A stretch of 64,000 nucleotides of DNA, taken from positions 1,860,001-1,924,000 of the forward strand of contig OZ243038.1 in assembly GCA_965212005.1 (NCBI GenBank), read 5' to 3'. Positions 35,425 to 43,137 of this stretch are shown here, one piece after another. The notes beneath the pieces were generated by a model. That model ran no database searches, was not told the DNA's origin, and saw only the letters and a list, made by a program, of their open reading frames with translations. The position numbers were made by a program, and so were the translations under genes. Every line of letters starts with the position of its first letter. Position 1 is the first letter of the stretch. This DNA comes from G965212005 sp965212005. Its GTDB lineage: Bacteria; Pseudomonadota; Gammaproteobacteria; Porifericomitales; Porifericomitaceae.

Positions 35425-36792
35425 ATGCCGGCGCGACGCTATTTCGGCACGGACGGGATCCGTGGCTGCCTCGGCGAGTCGCCGATTACCCCCGAGTTTG
35501 TGTTGCGTTTGGGCTGGGCCGCGGGCCGGGTGTTATCCCGCACTCCCCAGGGTAGCGAGGTCTCCGGCAACGCGCCAATCCTGATCGGCAAAGACACCCG
35601 GATCTCCGGTTACATGTTGGAATCAGCGCTGGAGAGCGGTCTTTCCGCCGCCGGCGTGGATATACGGTTGCTCGGACCGATGCCGACCCCGGCCATCGCT
35701 TATCTCGCCCGCAGTATCCGTGCCCGCGCCGGGATCGTCATCAGTGCCTCGCATAACCCTTATTCCGACAACGGGATCAAGTTTTTCTATGGTGACGGCA
35801 GCAAGCTGTCGGAAGAAACGGAAGCGGCCATTGAGGCTGAGTTGGATAAGCCGTGCCGCGTGGTGGCGCCGGAGCAGTTGGGCAAGGCCAGCCGCATCAT
35901 AGACGCACCACGCCGTTACATGGAGTTCTGCAAGGATCTGTTTCACCGCTCGCTGTACCTGGACGGGATCCACCTGGTTGTGGATTGTGCCCACGGCGCC
36001 ACCTACCAGATCGCTCCCCTGTTGTTCGAAGAGTTGGGGGCCAAGGTGGACCCAATCGGCGTTTCGCCCGATGGCTTTAATATCAATCGGCAGTGCGGCG
36101 CAGCAATGCCGGACGCCCTGCGCGGGGAAATGAAAAGGACCGGCGCCGATCTCGGGATCGCTTTTGACGGTGACGGCGACCGCGTCACGATGGTGGATGG
36201 AAAAGGCGCCGTAGTGGATGGGGACGCGCTGCTGTATATTCTCGCCCGTGCCCGGCGTGAGCGCCTGAATGGAGCCGTGGTCGGCACCTCAATGAGCAGC
36301 CTGAGCCTGGAGCAGGCCCTGAAAAAACTGGACCTGGCGTTGCTGCGGGCCCGCGTCGGCGACCGCTACATTGCCCAGTTGATGTCGCGCGAGGCACTGC
36401 GTCTGGGAGGCGAATCCTCGGGGCATATCATCGATCTGGATTACACGACCACCAGTGACGGCATCGTAACCGCCCTGCAGATACTGAACATAATGGGTAG
36501 AACGGGACGTGCCCTGGGAGAACTGCAGGACGGATTGAGCATTTTGCCGCTGCAGGTAGTGAATCTGCCGCTGCGTCGTCGGATCGACGTAACCGGACTG
36601 CCGGAAGTGAAAGAGGCAGTGCGCGCCGTGGAGAACGAGCTGGGCCCGAACGGCCGGGTACTGCTGCGCGTTTCCGGCACCGAGGCTGTGCTGCGGATCC
36701 TGGTGGAGGGTCCGGAAGCCGGCCAGGTGCAGCGTTTAAGTGCGCAGATCTCCAGTGCCGTGAATAGCGCCCTGGAGCACCACTCCTGCTAA
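35425..36792 (+). CDS. glmM: Phosphoglucosamine mutase
   Basis: It converts glucosamine-6-phosphate to glucosamine-1-phosphate for UDP-GlcNAc, peptidoglycan and LPS synthesis. The 455-residue protein has the phosphoserine loop ISASHNPYSDNG near 108, the metal loop DGDGDR near 250, the sugar loop GESSGH near 335 and the phosphate-binding RVSGTE near 420. ATG 35425 gives the family start ARRYFGTDGIRG. The stop (36790-36792) is one base from the stop of the convergent decarboxylase at 36794, with no terminator between. Confidence 0.96.
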   Translation: MPARRYFGTDGIRGCLGESPITPEFVLRLGWAAGRVLSRTPQGSEVSGNAPILIGKDTRISGYMLESALESGLSAAGVDIRLLGPMPTPAIAYLARSIRARAGIVISASHNPYSDNGIKFFYGDGSKLSEETEAAIEAELDKPCRVVAPEQLGKASRIIDAPRRYMEFCKDLFHRSLYLDGIHLVVDCAHGATYQIAPLLFEELGAKVDPIGVSPDGFNINRQCGAAMPDALRGEMKRTGADLGIAFDGDGDRVTMVDGKGAVVDGDALLYILARARRERLNGAVVGTSMSSLSLEQALKKLDLALLRARVGDRYIAQLMSREALRLGGESSGHIIDLDYTTTSDGIVTALQILNIMGRTGRALGELQDGLSILPLQVVNLPLRRRIDVTGLPEVKEAVRAVENELGPNGRVLLRVSGTEAVLRILVEGPEAGQVQRLSAQISSAVNSALEHHSC

Positions 36793-36793
36793 A

Positions 36794-38158
36794 TCAGCGC
36801 ACGGATTTGAGTATTTGCCATATCCGATCGATCCATTCCCAGTGCTCAGGCTTCATTAGGCAGGAACGCAGGCAGCTCACCGTGGCTTGATCATATTGGA
36901 CGTCGGGCCAGCGCCGTCTTAGCAGATCGGCGGGCAAACGGATCAGTGCCAGGTGCAGTTGCCTGGCCGCGGCGTCGGTGAACACTTGCTGGGACCGGGC
37001 CGATATTTCCGAGGCGAGCGGTGCCGCGGTGCCGCCTGTGGCGATCTCTTGCGGTGCCCAGATGACAATGTCCAATTCGGGTGCCAGCAGGGTCCGCTCG
37101 CTCGGGTCTGCGTCCAGTTTGTTGTAAAGCTGCAACGCGGCGCGGCGGGATTTCTCCAGGCCGGCGGCGAATTCGCCTCCTTTTTCCATGGGCAGCAATT
37201 GCTGGGTGGCCCACAACGCCACGGCGCTGGCCCCGGCGCGCGAACATTCCAGGCTGATCTCTCCCAGGTGCAGTTCATCTGAGCTGAAATAGGTATAAGG
37301 AGAATCATGTTTGTAGATGGAACCCACGGATGGATCCTGAAACAGGACGCAGCCGCATCCGTAGGGCTGCAATCCGTGTTTGTGCGGATCGATGACGATG
37401 GAGTCCGCCTGGTGCATGCACTCGTAGCTTGCGCGCGTGTCCGCTTCCAGTAATTCCGTCAGCTTGAAGTATCCTCCGTAGGCGGCGTCTACGTGCACCC
37501 TGAAACCGTATTTTTCCCGCAGCGAGAGGATCAACGGCAACGGGTCAACGGAGCCCGTGCCCGTGGTGCCCAGGGTAACGACTACCGTGCCTATGGTTCC
37601 ATTTTTGAGTTTGTCTTCCAGCGCGTTCAGGTCCATCCTGAATTTCGCGTCGGAGGCAATGGAGTGGAAAGGCAGCCCCAGGACTTCGGTCACGCGGGCG
37701 TGCGTGTAGTGAGCCTGGGAGGACGCCACTATCGTTTTGCCGGGGTGCAGTTTCCCGGCGATCCACAGGGCTTCGAGATTTGCCATGGTGCCGCCACCGG
37801 TAAGGTGCCCTAAATGTGCATCGCTCCAGCCGCACATGCGGGCAATGTTGGCCACGGCCTCTTTCTCCATGGCTGAACTGGCGCGACCGCCGTCCAGCGC
37901 GTGGTTGTTCGGGTTAATCCAGATCGACAGCATGTAGGCCAGGCGCGCGATCGGATGGGGAGGTTTCAGCATTTGTCCCGCGTAGAGCGGGTGCGGGTAA
38001 GGGTAGTTGTCCTGCATGCGCTCGGCGGTTCGCAGCAAGACCTCGCGCATCTGCTCCAGGTTCGTTTTGACTTCAAAGCCGGGCATGCCGTCGAAGGTTT
38101 CTTCCAGCTTCAGCAAGCCGTCGCTCAGCAGGCTTAAACTGTCTTTTTCCAGGACCAC
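36794..38158 (-). CDS. PLP-dependent amino-acid decarboxylase (group II), copy 1
   Basis: The family removes the carboxyl group of aromatic amino acids, glutamate or related substrates. The 454-residue protein has the PLP lysine K260 in DPHKHGLQPYGCG, the HVDAAYGG metal-free Asp motif near 222 and GGGTMANLEAL near 121. It is related to, but clearly different from, the second decarboxylase at 39857. The start is GTG 38158, one base after the stop of the transporter gene, so the two are translationally coupled. Coupling to a sodium-dependent transporter suggests uptake followed by decarboxylation. The substrate cannot be told from sequence by eye. Confidence 0.85.
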   Translation of the reverse strand: MVLEKDSLSLLSDGLLKLEETFDGMPGFEVKTNLEQMREVLLRTAERMQDNYPYPHPLYAGQMLKPPHPIARLAYMLSIWINPNNHALDGGRASSAMEKEAVANIARMCGWSDAHLGHLTGGGTMANLEALWIAGKLHPGKTIVASSQAHYTHARVTEVLGLPFHSIASDAKFRMDLNALEDKLKNGTIGTVVVTLGTTGTGSVDPLPLILSLREKYGFRVHVDAAYGGYFKLTELLEADTRASYECMHQADSIVIDPHKHGLQPYGCGCVLFQDPSVGSIYKHDSPYTYFSSDELHLGEISLECSRAGASAVALWATQQLLPMEKGGEFAAGLEKSRRAALQLYNKLDADPSERTLLAPELDIVIWAPQEIATGGTAAPLASEISARSQQVFTDAAARQLHLALIRLPADLLRRRWPDVQYDQATVSCLRSCLMKPEHWEWIDRIWQILKSVR

Positions 38159-38159
38159 G

Positions 38160-39497
38160 TCAGTTTACGAAGGAACGGTAAAACGCGATGATAATCATGA
38201 GCGGGCAGAAAATTCGTATGTAGCCCGGCCATATTTTCCAGAACAGGCTGTTTGCGGCTTCCGGAAATCCTTCCCGTATCTCCTCCAGCATCCGGTCGCG
38301 GCGCCAGAGCCATCCGGCAAAGATGCAGATGGCAAGCCCCAATAATGGCTGGCTGTACCGGGTGGTGGCAGTAATGGTGGCCGCAAACAGCAGTTCAAAA
38401 TTCAAAACGATACACGTGCTGAACAGAAATATGGCAGTGCTGATGACCCAGGTCGCGCGCCGGCGGCGCATGGCGTATTTTTCAACCGCGTAAGCTACCG
38501 GCACTTCCAGCATCGATATGGATGAAGTCAAGGCGGCCACGATCATCAATAGAAAAAAGGCAATCGGCACCAGCTCCCCCAGGCCGCTCATGGTGTTAAA
38601 CAATGCCGGCAGCACGGTAAAAATGAGACCGTCTCCTCCGATCAACTTTCCCGCCTCGGTGTATATTGGTATGCCGTTGGCCTGGGCCACGTACATGGCA
38701 GGAATGATCAGCAAACCCGCCAGTATGGCAATGCCGATGTCCACGATGGCCACGGAAGCGCCGATGAACACTAAATTTTCCCTGCGGCTGATGTAGGAAC
38801 CGTATACCAGCATGGTTCCAACGGCCAGGGAGAGCGAGAAAAACGACTGCCCCATTGCGCCGACGATCAGATCGGGCTCCAGCACCTTGGAAAAATCCGG
38901 GAATATATAGGCTCTCCAACCGGCGAGCGCGCCCTCCAACGTGGCCACGTAGAGGATGAGACCGGTGATAATGAAGAATAACAGCGGCATCAGTCTTTTG
39001 GCCCAGCGCTCTATGCCGGCGTTGACGCCGCTGCTGATGATCATTGCCGTTACGGCGGAGAAGAGGGCGCAGAAAATGATGTTTCGAGGTACGGAGAAAG
39101 AGATCAACCAGTCAGCCGCCGGGTTTACGTTTACCAGTCTGAGCAGGTATTGCAAAGAGTACGCGATCATCCAGCCGCCGACGATTGCGTAAAAACTCAA
39201 GATCAGGCTGACCGTCAGTATGCCCCAATACCCGGTCAAGGGGCCGATGAAGTTCCTGGTGATTTTGGCGTAAGCATCAACGGGGTTGGCCTTGGCGTAT
39301 CGGCCAATCAGCAGTTCCGCCATCAGGACGGGATAGGCCATCGAGAATGCCAGTACCAGGTAGACGAGCACGAACGCGGCGCCCCCGTTCTCTGCCACCT
39401 GGATCGGAAAGCTCCACACGTTGCCCAGTCCCACTGCCGCCCCGGCGGCGGCCATGATAAATCCCAGCCGGGAAGAAAATTCACCGCGCGCCGCCAT
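38160..39497 (-). CDS. Sodium-dependent transporter, NSS/SNF family
   Basis: A Na+-coupled importer of amino acids or amines (the LeuT fold). The 445-residue protein opens with SRLGFIMAAAGAAVGLGNVW, the family signature of the first helix with its sodium/substrate loop, and carries about 11-12 hydrophobic helices. The start is ATG 39497, where the motif begins a few residues in; a longer in-frame start at 39665 adds a non-homologous segment. It sits one base before the decarboxylase gene and 359 bases after the second decarboxylase. Family precedent and context suggest aromatic or acidic amino acid uptake; this is inference. Confidence 0.88.
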   Translation of the reverse strand: MAARGEFSSRLGFIMAAAGAAVGLGNVWSFPIQVAENGGAAFVLVYLVLAFSMAYPVLMAELLIGRYAKANPVDAYAKITRNFIGPLTGYWGILTVSLILSFYAIVGGWMIAYSLQYLLRLVNVNPAADWLISFSVPRNIIFCALFSAVTAMIISSGVNAGIERWAKRLMPLLFFIITGLILYVATLEGALAGWRAYIFPDFSKVLEPDLIVGAMGQSFFSLSLAVGTMLVYGSYISRRENLVFIGASVAIVDIGIAILAGLLIIPAMYVAQANGIPIYTEAGKLIGGDGLIFTVLPALFNTMSGLGELVPIAFFLLMIVAALTSSISMLEVPVAYAVEKYAMRRRRATWVISTAIFLFSTCIVLNFELLFAATITATTRYSQPLLGLAICIFAGWLWRRDRMLEEIREGFPEAANSLFWKIWPGYIRIFCPLMIIIAFYRSFVN

Positions 39498-39856
39498 CAG
39501 GACTGATCGACCGTGCGTTGTGTGGGGTGGTGCGGGAACGTTGCCTGGTGTTGGTGACCGAAAGCGTGAACACCGGCAGCGCCGGGGAAGCAGACGTCTT
39601 GCGAGCGTGGGCGAAATGAGAACACCAATGGCATGCTTCGGCAGTATTTCCCGAAGCATTGGCACCGGACGACGGTAACCAGGACGGAAACCAGGCCGGT
39701 CATGAACAGGCTGAACCCTCGTCCAAGGCAGTCATTCTTCAAGCTAAAGATTTCGCTGACAGTTGCACTGACAAGTTGAATCGGCGTGTTCCTGTGTTTG
39801 ACTGAGCGTAAGGTTTTGCAGCTTGCCGCGCCATCGGATCCATTCGGCGGGCCGGG
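39498..39856. other. Intergenic region between decarboxylase 2 and transporter
   Basis: No supported gene. A TTG-initiated frame of 81 residues on the minus strand (39742-39497) has a hydrophobic stretch, but no ribosome site and no recognisable family. I see no strong terminator, so read-through from decarboxylase 2 into the transporter is possible. Confidence 0.45.
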
Positions 39857-41332
39857 TCAGGTCCCGCTTTCCATGATTTGGTTTGCCTTGTCAATCAACA
39901 CCTCGATAAATCGGTCGATCGTTTCCTTGTGGGTGCGGATGGATAATATCGCCAGTCTAAGGGTAATCTGATTGTCAATGCGCGTGGTGGAAACAAAAAA
40001 GCCGCTCTCCCTGAAGATCCGCTGGATCAAGTCGTGATTTACTTGGTCTCGTTCTTCCGGAGTGCGGGCACCGTTGTGGCGAAAGACTACGATCGATAGT
40101 TCCGGTTCCGGCCCCACCCAGAAATCCGGTAATTGGGACAAGCGCCGGTGCGCGTAACGGGCCAGCAGCATTTTTTCCTCCAGGGCGGCGCAGAAAGTCT
40201 GTTCCCCATGCACCAGCAGCGGCATCCACAGGTGTAATGCGCGAAAGGGCCGCGTCAGTTCAGCGGATACGTTGGTCGGAGATGGGGCGTGCCGTTCTGA
40301 TACATCCTGCATGTAGCTACCGCTGAAATGATGTGCTTTTTCGATCAGGTCCGCATCCTTGACCAGCACGGCCCCGCAGCCCCATGGGACAAACAGGCTT
40401 TTATGCGGGTCCAGGGTTACCGAATCTGCCAGGTGCAGTCCCTTTAATGCCTTCCGGCCTTCCTGGCAGAGTGCGAAGCAGGCACCGTAGGCGCCGTCCA
40501 CGTGCAGCCAGCAGTGGTACCGTTCGGCTATATCCGCCAGGGTCTCCAAGTCGTCGATGGAGCCGGTGTCGGTGGTGCCCGCGTTCCCAACGATCAGCCA
40601 GGGTTTGAATCCTTTCCGTGCGTCGCGCTCGATGCATCGCCGCAGTTCATCCGTGTCGATCCGAAACCGGTCGTCGGTGGGCAGCATTTGTGCGGAACAA
40701 CTGTCCAGGCCGGCGATGTGTAGCGCCTTGCGCACGGAATGGTGTGCCTGGTCGGAGAAATAGGCGGCGCATTTTTCGATTTTGCGAGCCCGGATGCCGT
40801 GCGTTTCGCGCGCCGTCACCACGGCATTCAGGTTAGCGATGCTGCCGCCCGAAGTAATGTCTCCGCCGCATGGGTTGCGATAGCCAATGATCTTTTTTCC
40901 CATCCACTGGATCAGCACGTCCTGCATGACGCCCCCTCCCGGACACATTTCGGTGATGCCGGAAAAGGCGTTGCTGATCGAGCTGATATAGTCCGCCAGC
41001 GCAGACAAGTAGTTGTCGTTCCCCGGGATGTAGGAGAAATTGCCGGCGTTGCCCTGGCGAACGCCGTGCGGGTCCACGTTACGGCGCAGCAGGTCCAGGA
41101 CTTGCGACAGCTCCATGCCTTGTCGCGGGATGCCGACGTGGCGTAATTCGTCGCAAGCTGCTTCTTCCGTTACCGAAAAGGCGGGCGCCGCCGTTTTCTT
41201 TTTCAGCATCTCCTCTGCGTATTGAGCGGTTTCGCCCAGCCATTGCTTTCTTTGTGCAGCGGAAGGTTGCAGGGCGCGCATGCCTCGGTAAAGATCGTCC
41301 AGGCCGGGATCGTCAGGTGGCCGCTTACTCAT
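39857..41332 (-). CDS. PLP-dependent aromatic amino-acid decarboxylase family, copy 2
   Basis: A 491-residue group II decarboxylase. The PLP lysine is K311 in DPHKSLFVPWGCG. HVDGAYGACFAL near 277 and GNAGTTDTGSIDD near 249 complete the cofactor site. The catalytic region is close to the aromatic-L-amino-acid/DOPA decarboxylase branch. ATG 41332 overlaps the sulfatase stop by 8 bases, so the two are co-transcribed. A longer in-frame start at 41392 would lie inside the sulfatase gene. The overlap with a sulfatase suggests that desulfation and decarboxylation serve one substrate. Confidence 0.87.
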   Translation of the reverse strand: MSKRPPDDPGLDDLYRGMRALQPSAAQRKQWLGETAQYAEEMLKKKTAAPAFSVTEEAACDELRHVGIPRQGMELSQVLDLLRRNVDPHGVRQGNAGNFSYIPGNDNYLSALADYISSISNAFSGITEMCPGGGVMQDVLIQWMGKKIIGYRNPCGGDITSGGSIANLNAVVTARETHGIRARKIEKCAAYFSDQAHHSVRKALHIAGLDSCSAQMLPTDDRFRIDTDELRRCIERDARKGFKPWLIVGNAGTTDTGSIDDLETLADIAERYHCWLHVDGAYGACFALCQEGRKALKGLHLADSVTLDPHKSLFVPWGCGAVLVKDADLIEKAHHFSGSYMQDVSERHAPSPTNVSAELTRPFRALHLWMPLLVHGEQTFCAALEEKMLLARYAHRRLSQLPDFWVGPEPELSIVVFRHNGARTPEERDQVNHDLIQRIFRESGFFVSTTRIDNQITLRLAILSIRTHKETIDRFIEVLIDKANQIMESGT

Positions 41333-43130
41333 CAATGATATGCCGCATATATTCGGGTTTTGCGGGATACGCCGTGACGCCGTCAGGCTCATCGATCACT
41401 CCATTTTTCAATGCATAGGCTGAGAACGCGTCGATCATCCGTTCGAGTTGAGAGGCCTGCTGCCCGCCCAAGTCCACGCTTTCCGCCGGGTCTGCGTCGA
41501 GATCGTACAATTTCCACTGATTCTGATCCCAGGGTGGGCGTATGCGGACCGCTTTCCATTTCCCCATAAATACCGAAGCGTGTCCAAATAACTCAAATGC
41601 AACCGCTTCGTCCGGCGCGTATACTTGTGCACGTTCTTCCCTGAGGTAGGGGAGCATTGAGCGTCCCTGGGGCGTGTGGACCTCGCGCCCCCGGTACCTG
41701 TTGCCGGGATGCTCGAGCCCCGCCATGTCAAGCAGGGTTGGCGTTATGTCCAGAACGGAAGCAAACGCCGAAAGCGTCTCTGGCCTTTGCTTCATTTTCG
41801 GATAATGAATGATAAAAGGTACCCTGGTTCCTCCCTCATAGGGCAAAAATTTGTAATAGCGCAGATGCACGGATCCAGTTTGAGCCCATCCCGGTCCCTG
41901 GAAAATATACGAATCCGCATTGCCCATGTTTTCCAGGCTGTTATCGTAGCCCTGCTCTGATACGTAATCCTTGTAGATGGCGCGCCTGCTGCGGTCGTAG
42001 GGATCGGTTCCATTGTCAGACATAAAAATGATAACCGTGTTGTCGTACTGCCCGATCGATTCCAGGTATTGCAGCAGGCGGCCCACGTTGGCGTCGATAT
42101 TGTCCACCATGGCGGCGTAAACCGCCATTTTCTTCGCTTCGATCTGCCGCTCGGCGGCAGACAGTTCGGTCCACGCGGGCACTTCGTCCAATCGATCCGG
42201 CTGCGTCAGCTCAGCGGAGATAAGTCCCCTTTCGCGCAATCGCTGAAAGCGTTCCGCTCGCAGGAGGTCCCAGCCTTTGGCGTAAGAGTGCCGGTATTTT
42301 TCTATGTACTCGGCGGGAGCCTGCAAAGGAAAGTGCGGGGCGCTAAATGCCAGGTAGGCGAAAAAGGGGCGCCGGTCCCCCTCATGCGCGGCTATTTGCT
42401 GAATTAATTGATCCGTAAACAGGTCGCTGGAAAATCCCTCCGGTCTCTGGATGCTTTCTCCGTCGCGGGTATAGGAGGCCCTGGGGACCATGGCATTTGG
42501 GCCATCGTCATTAAAATGATTGCCCAATCCGTCCAGCATGACGAAGCTGCTTTCAAATCCTCTTTGGGCCGGATTCTGCTGTTTTCCGTACCCCAGGTGC
42601 CATTTGCCGGCCACGTAGGTGTGGTAGCCTGCGTCCCGTAACAAGCTTGCCACCGTCACCACGCGGTTATTCAGGTAACCCGAGTAGCCGGGCACGTTCC
42701 GGTGATGCGGCAGCAGGTCTTCGGCCATCGTACCCAGGCCGTTCAGGTGATTGTCAACGCCGGTCAGCATCATGGCGCGGGTGGGCGAGCACGTCGCCTG
42801 CGTATGAAAACCGGTAAAGAGCAGCCCTTTCCTGGCCAACTCGTTGATGTGAGGAGTCTGGATCTCGCCGCCGTAGGCACCGACGTCTCCGTAGCCCAGA
42901 TCGTCAGCGACCATGAGCACAAAATTGGGGCGCCCGGCGGGCTCTGTATTTTGACGGCTTTCGCCTGCATGGCCATCGCCGGTCACCAGCGCGCCGCAGA
43001 GCAGCAGGATAAAGCAGGTCCTGGTGCAGGGCGGAGCACGCCGGCCGGGGCAAAGGCGGAGTGCACAAGCGTCCGGAGGAAGCTCGGCTAGCGTCAACTG
43101 TTGCCGCTTTTCCTGCTGCGAAGAAAACAA
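41325..43130 (-). CDS. Arylsulfatase, exported, formylglycine type
   Basis: It hydrolyses sulfate esters; the active cysteine becomes formylglycine. The 601-residue protein has the CxPxR signature CSPTRA (C114), the metal site VADDLGYGD near 75, the GKWHLGY segment near 175 and MSDNGT near 360. An N-terminal hydrophobic segment (about 38-50) ending near GHAG suggests export to the periplasm. The start at 43130 is TTG, 7 bases after the receptor's stop; an internal start is possible, since residues 1-35 look poorly conserved. It belongs to the receptor-sulfatase-decarboxylase operon. No formylglycine-generating enzyme is in the window. Confidence 0.9.
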   Translation of the reverse strand: MFSSQQEKRQQLTLAELPPDACALRLCPGRRAPPCTRTCFILLLCGALVTGDGHAGESRQNTEPAGRPNFVLMVADDLGYGDVGAYGGEIQTPHINELARKGLLFTGFHTQATCSPTRAMMLTGVDNHLNGLGTMAEDLLPHHRNVPGYSGYLNNRVVTVASLLRDAGYHTYVAGKWHLGYGKQQNPAQRGFESSFVMLDGLGNHFNDDGPNAMVPRASYTRDGESIQRPEGFSSDLFTDQLIQQIAAHEGDRRPFFAYLAFSAPHFPLQAPAEYIEKYRHSYAKGWDLLRAERFQRLRERGLISAELTQPDRLDEVPAWTELSAAERQIEAKKMAVYAAMVDNIDANVGRLLQYLESIGQYDNTVIIFMSDNGTDPYDRSRRAIYKDYVSEQGYDNSLENMGNADSYIFQGPGWAQTGSVHLRYYKFLPYEGGTRVPFIIHYPKMKQRPETLSAFASVLDITPTLLDMAGLEHPGNRYRGREVHTPQGRSMLPYLREERAQVYAPDEAVAFELFGHASVFMGKWKAVRIRPPWDQNQWKLYDLDADPAESVDLGGQQASQLERMIDAFSAYALKNGVIDEPDGVTAYPAKPEYMRHIIDE

Positions 43131-43137
43131 AGGCCGG

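Noticed and set aside
39497..39742. 81-residue minus-strand frame before the transporter
   Set aside because: TTG start, no ribosome site, no recognisable family; only a chance hydrophobic run.
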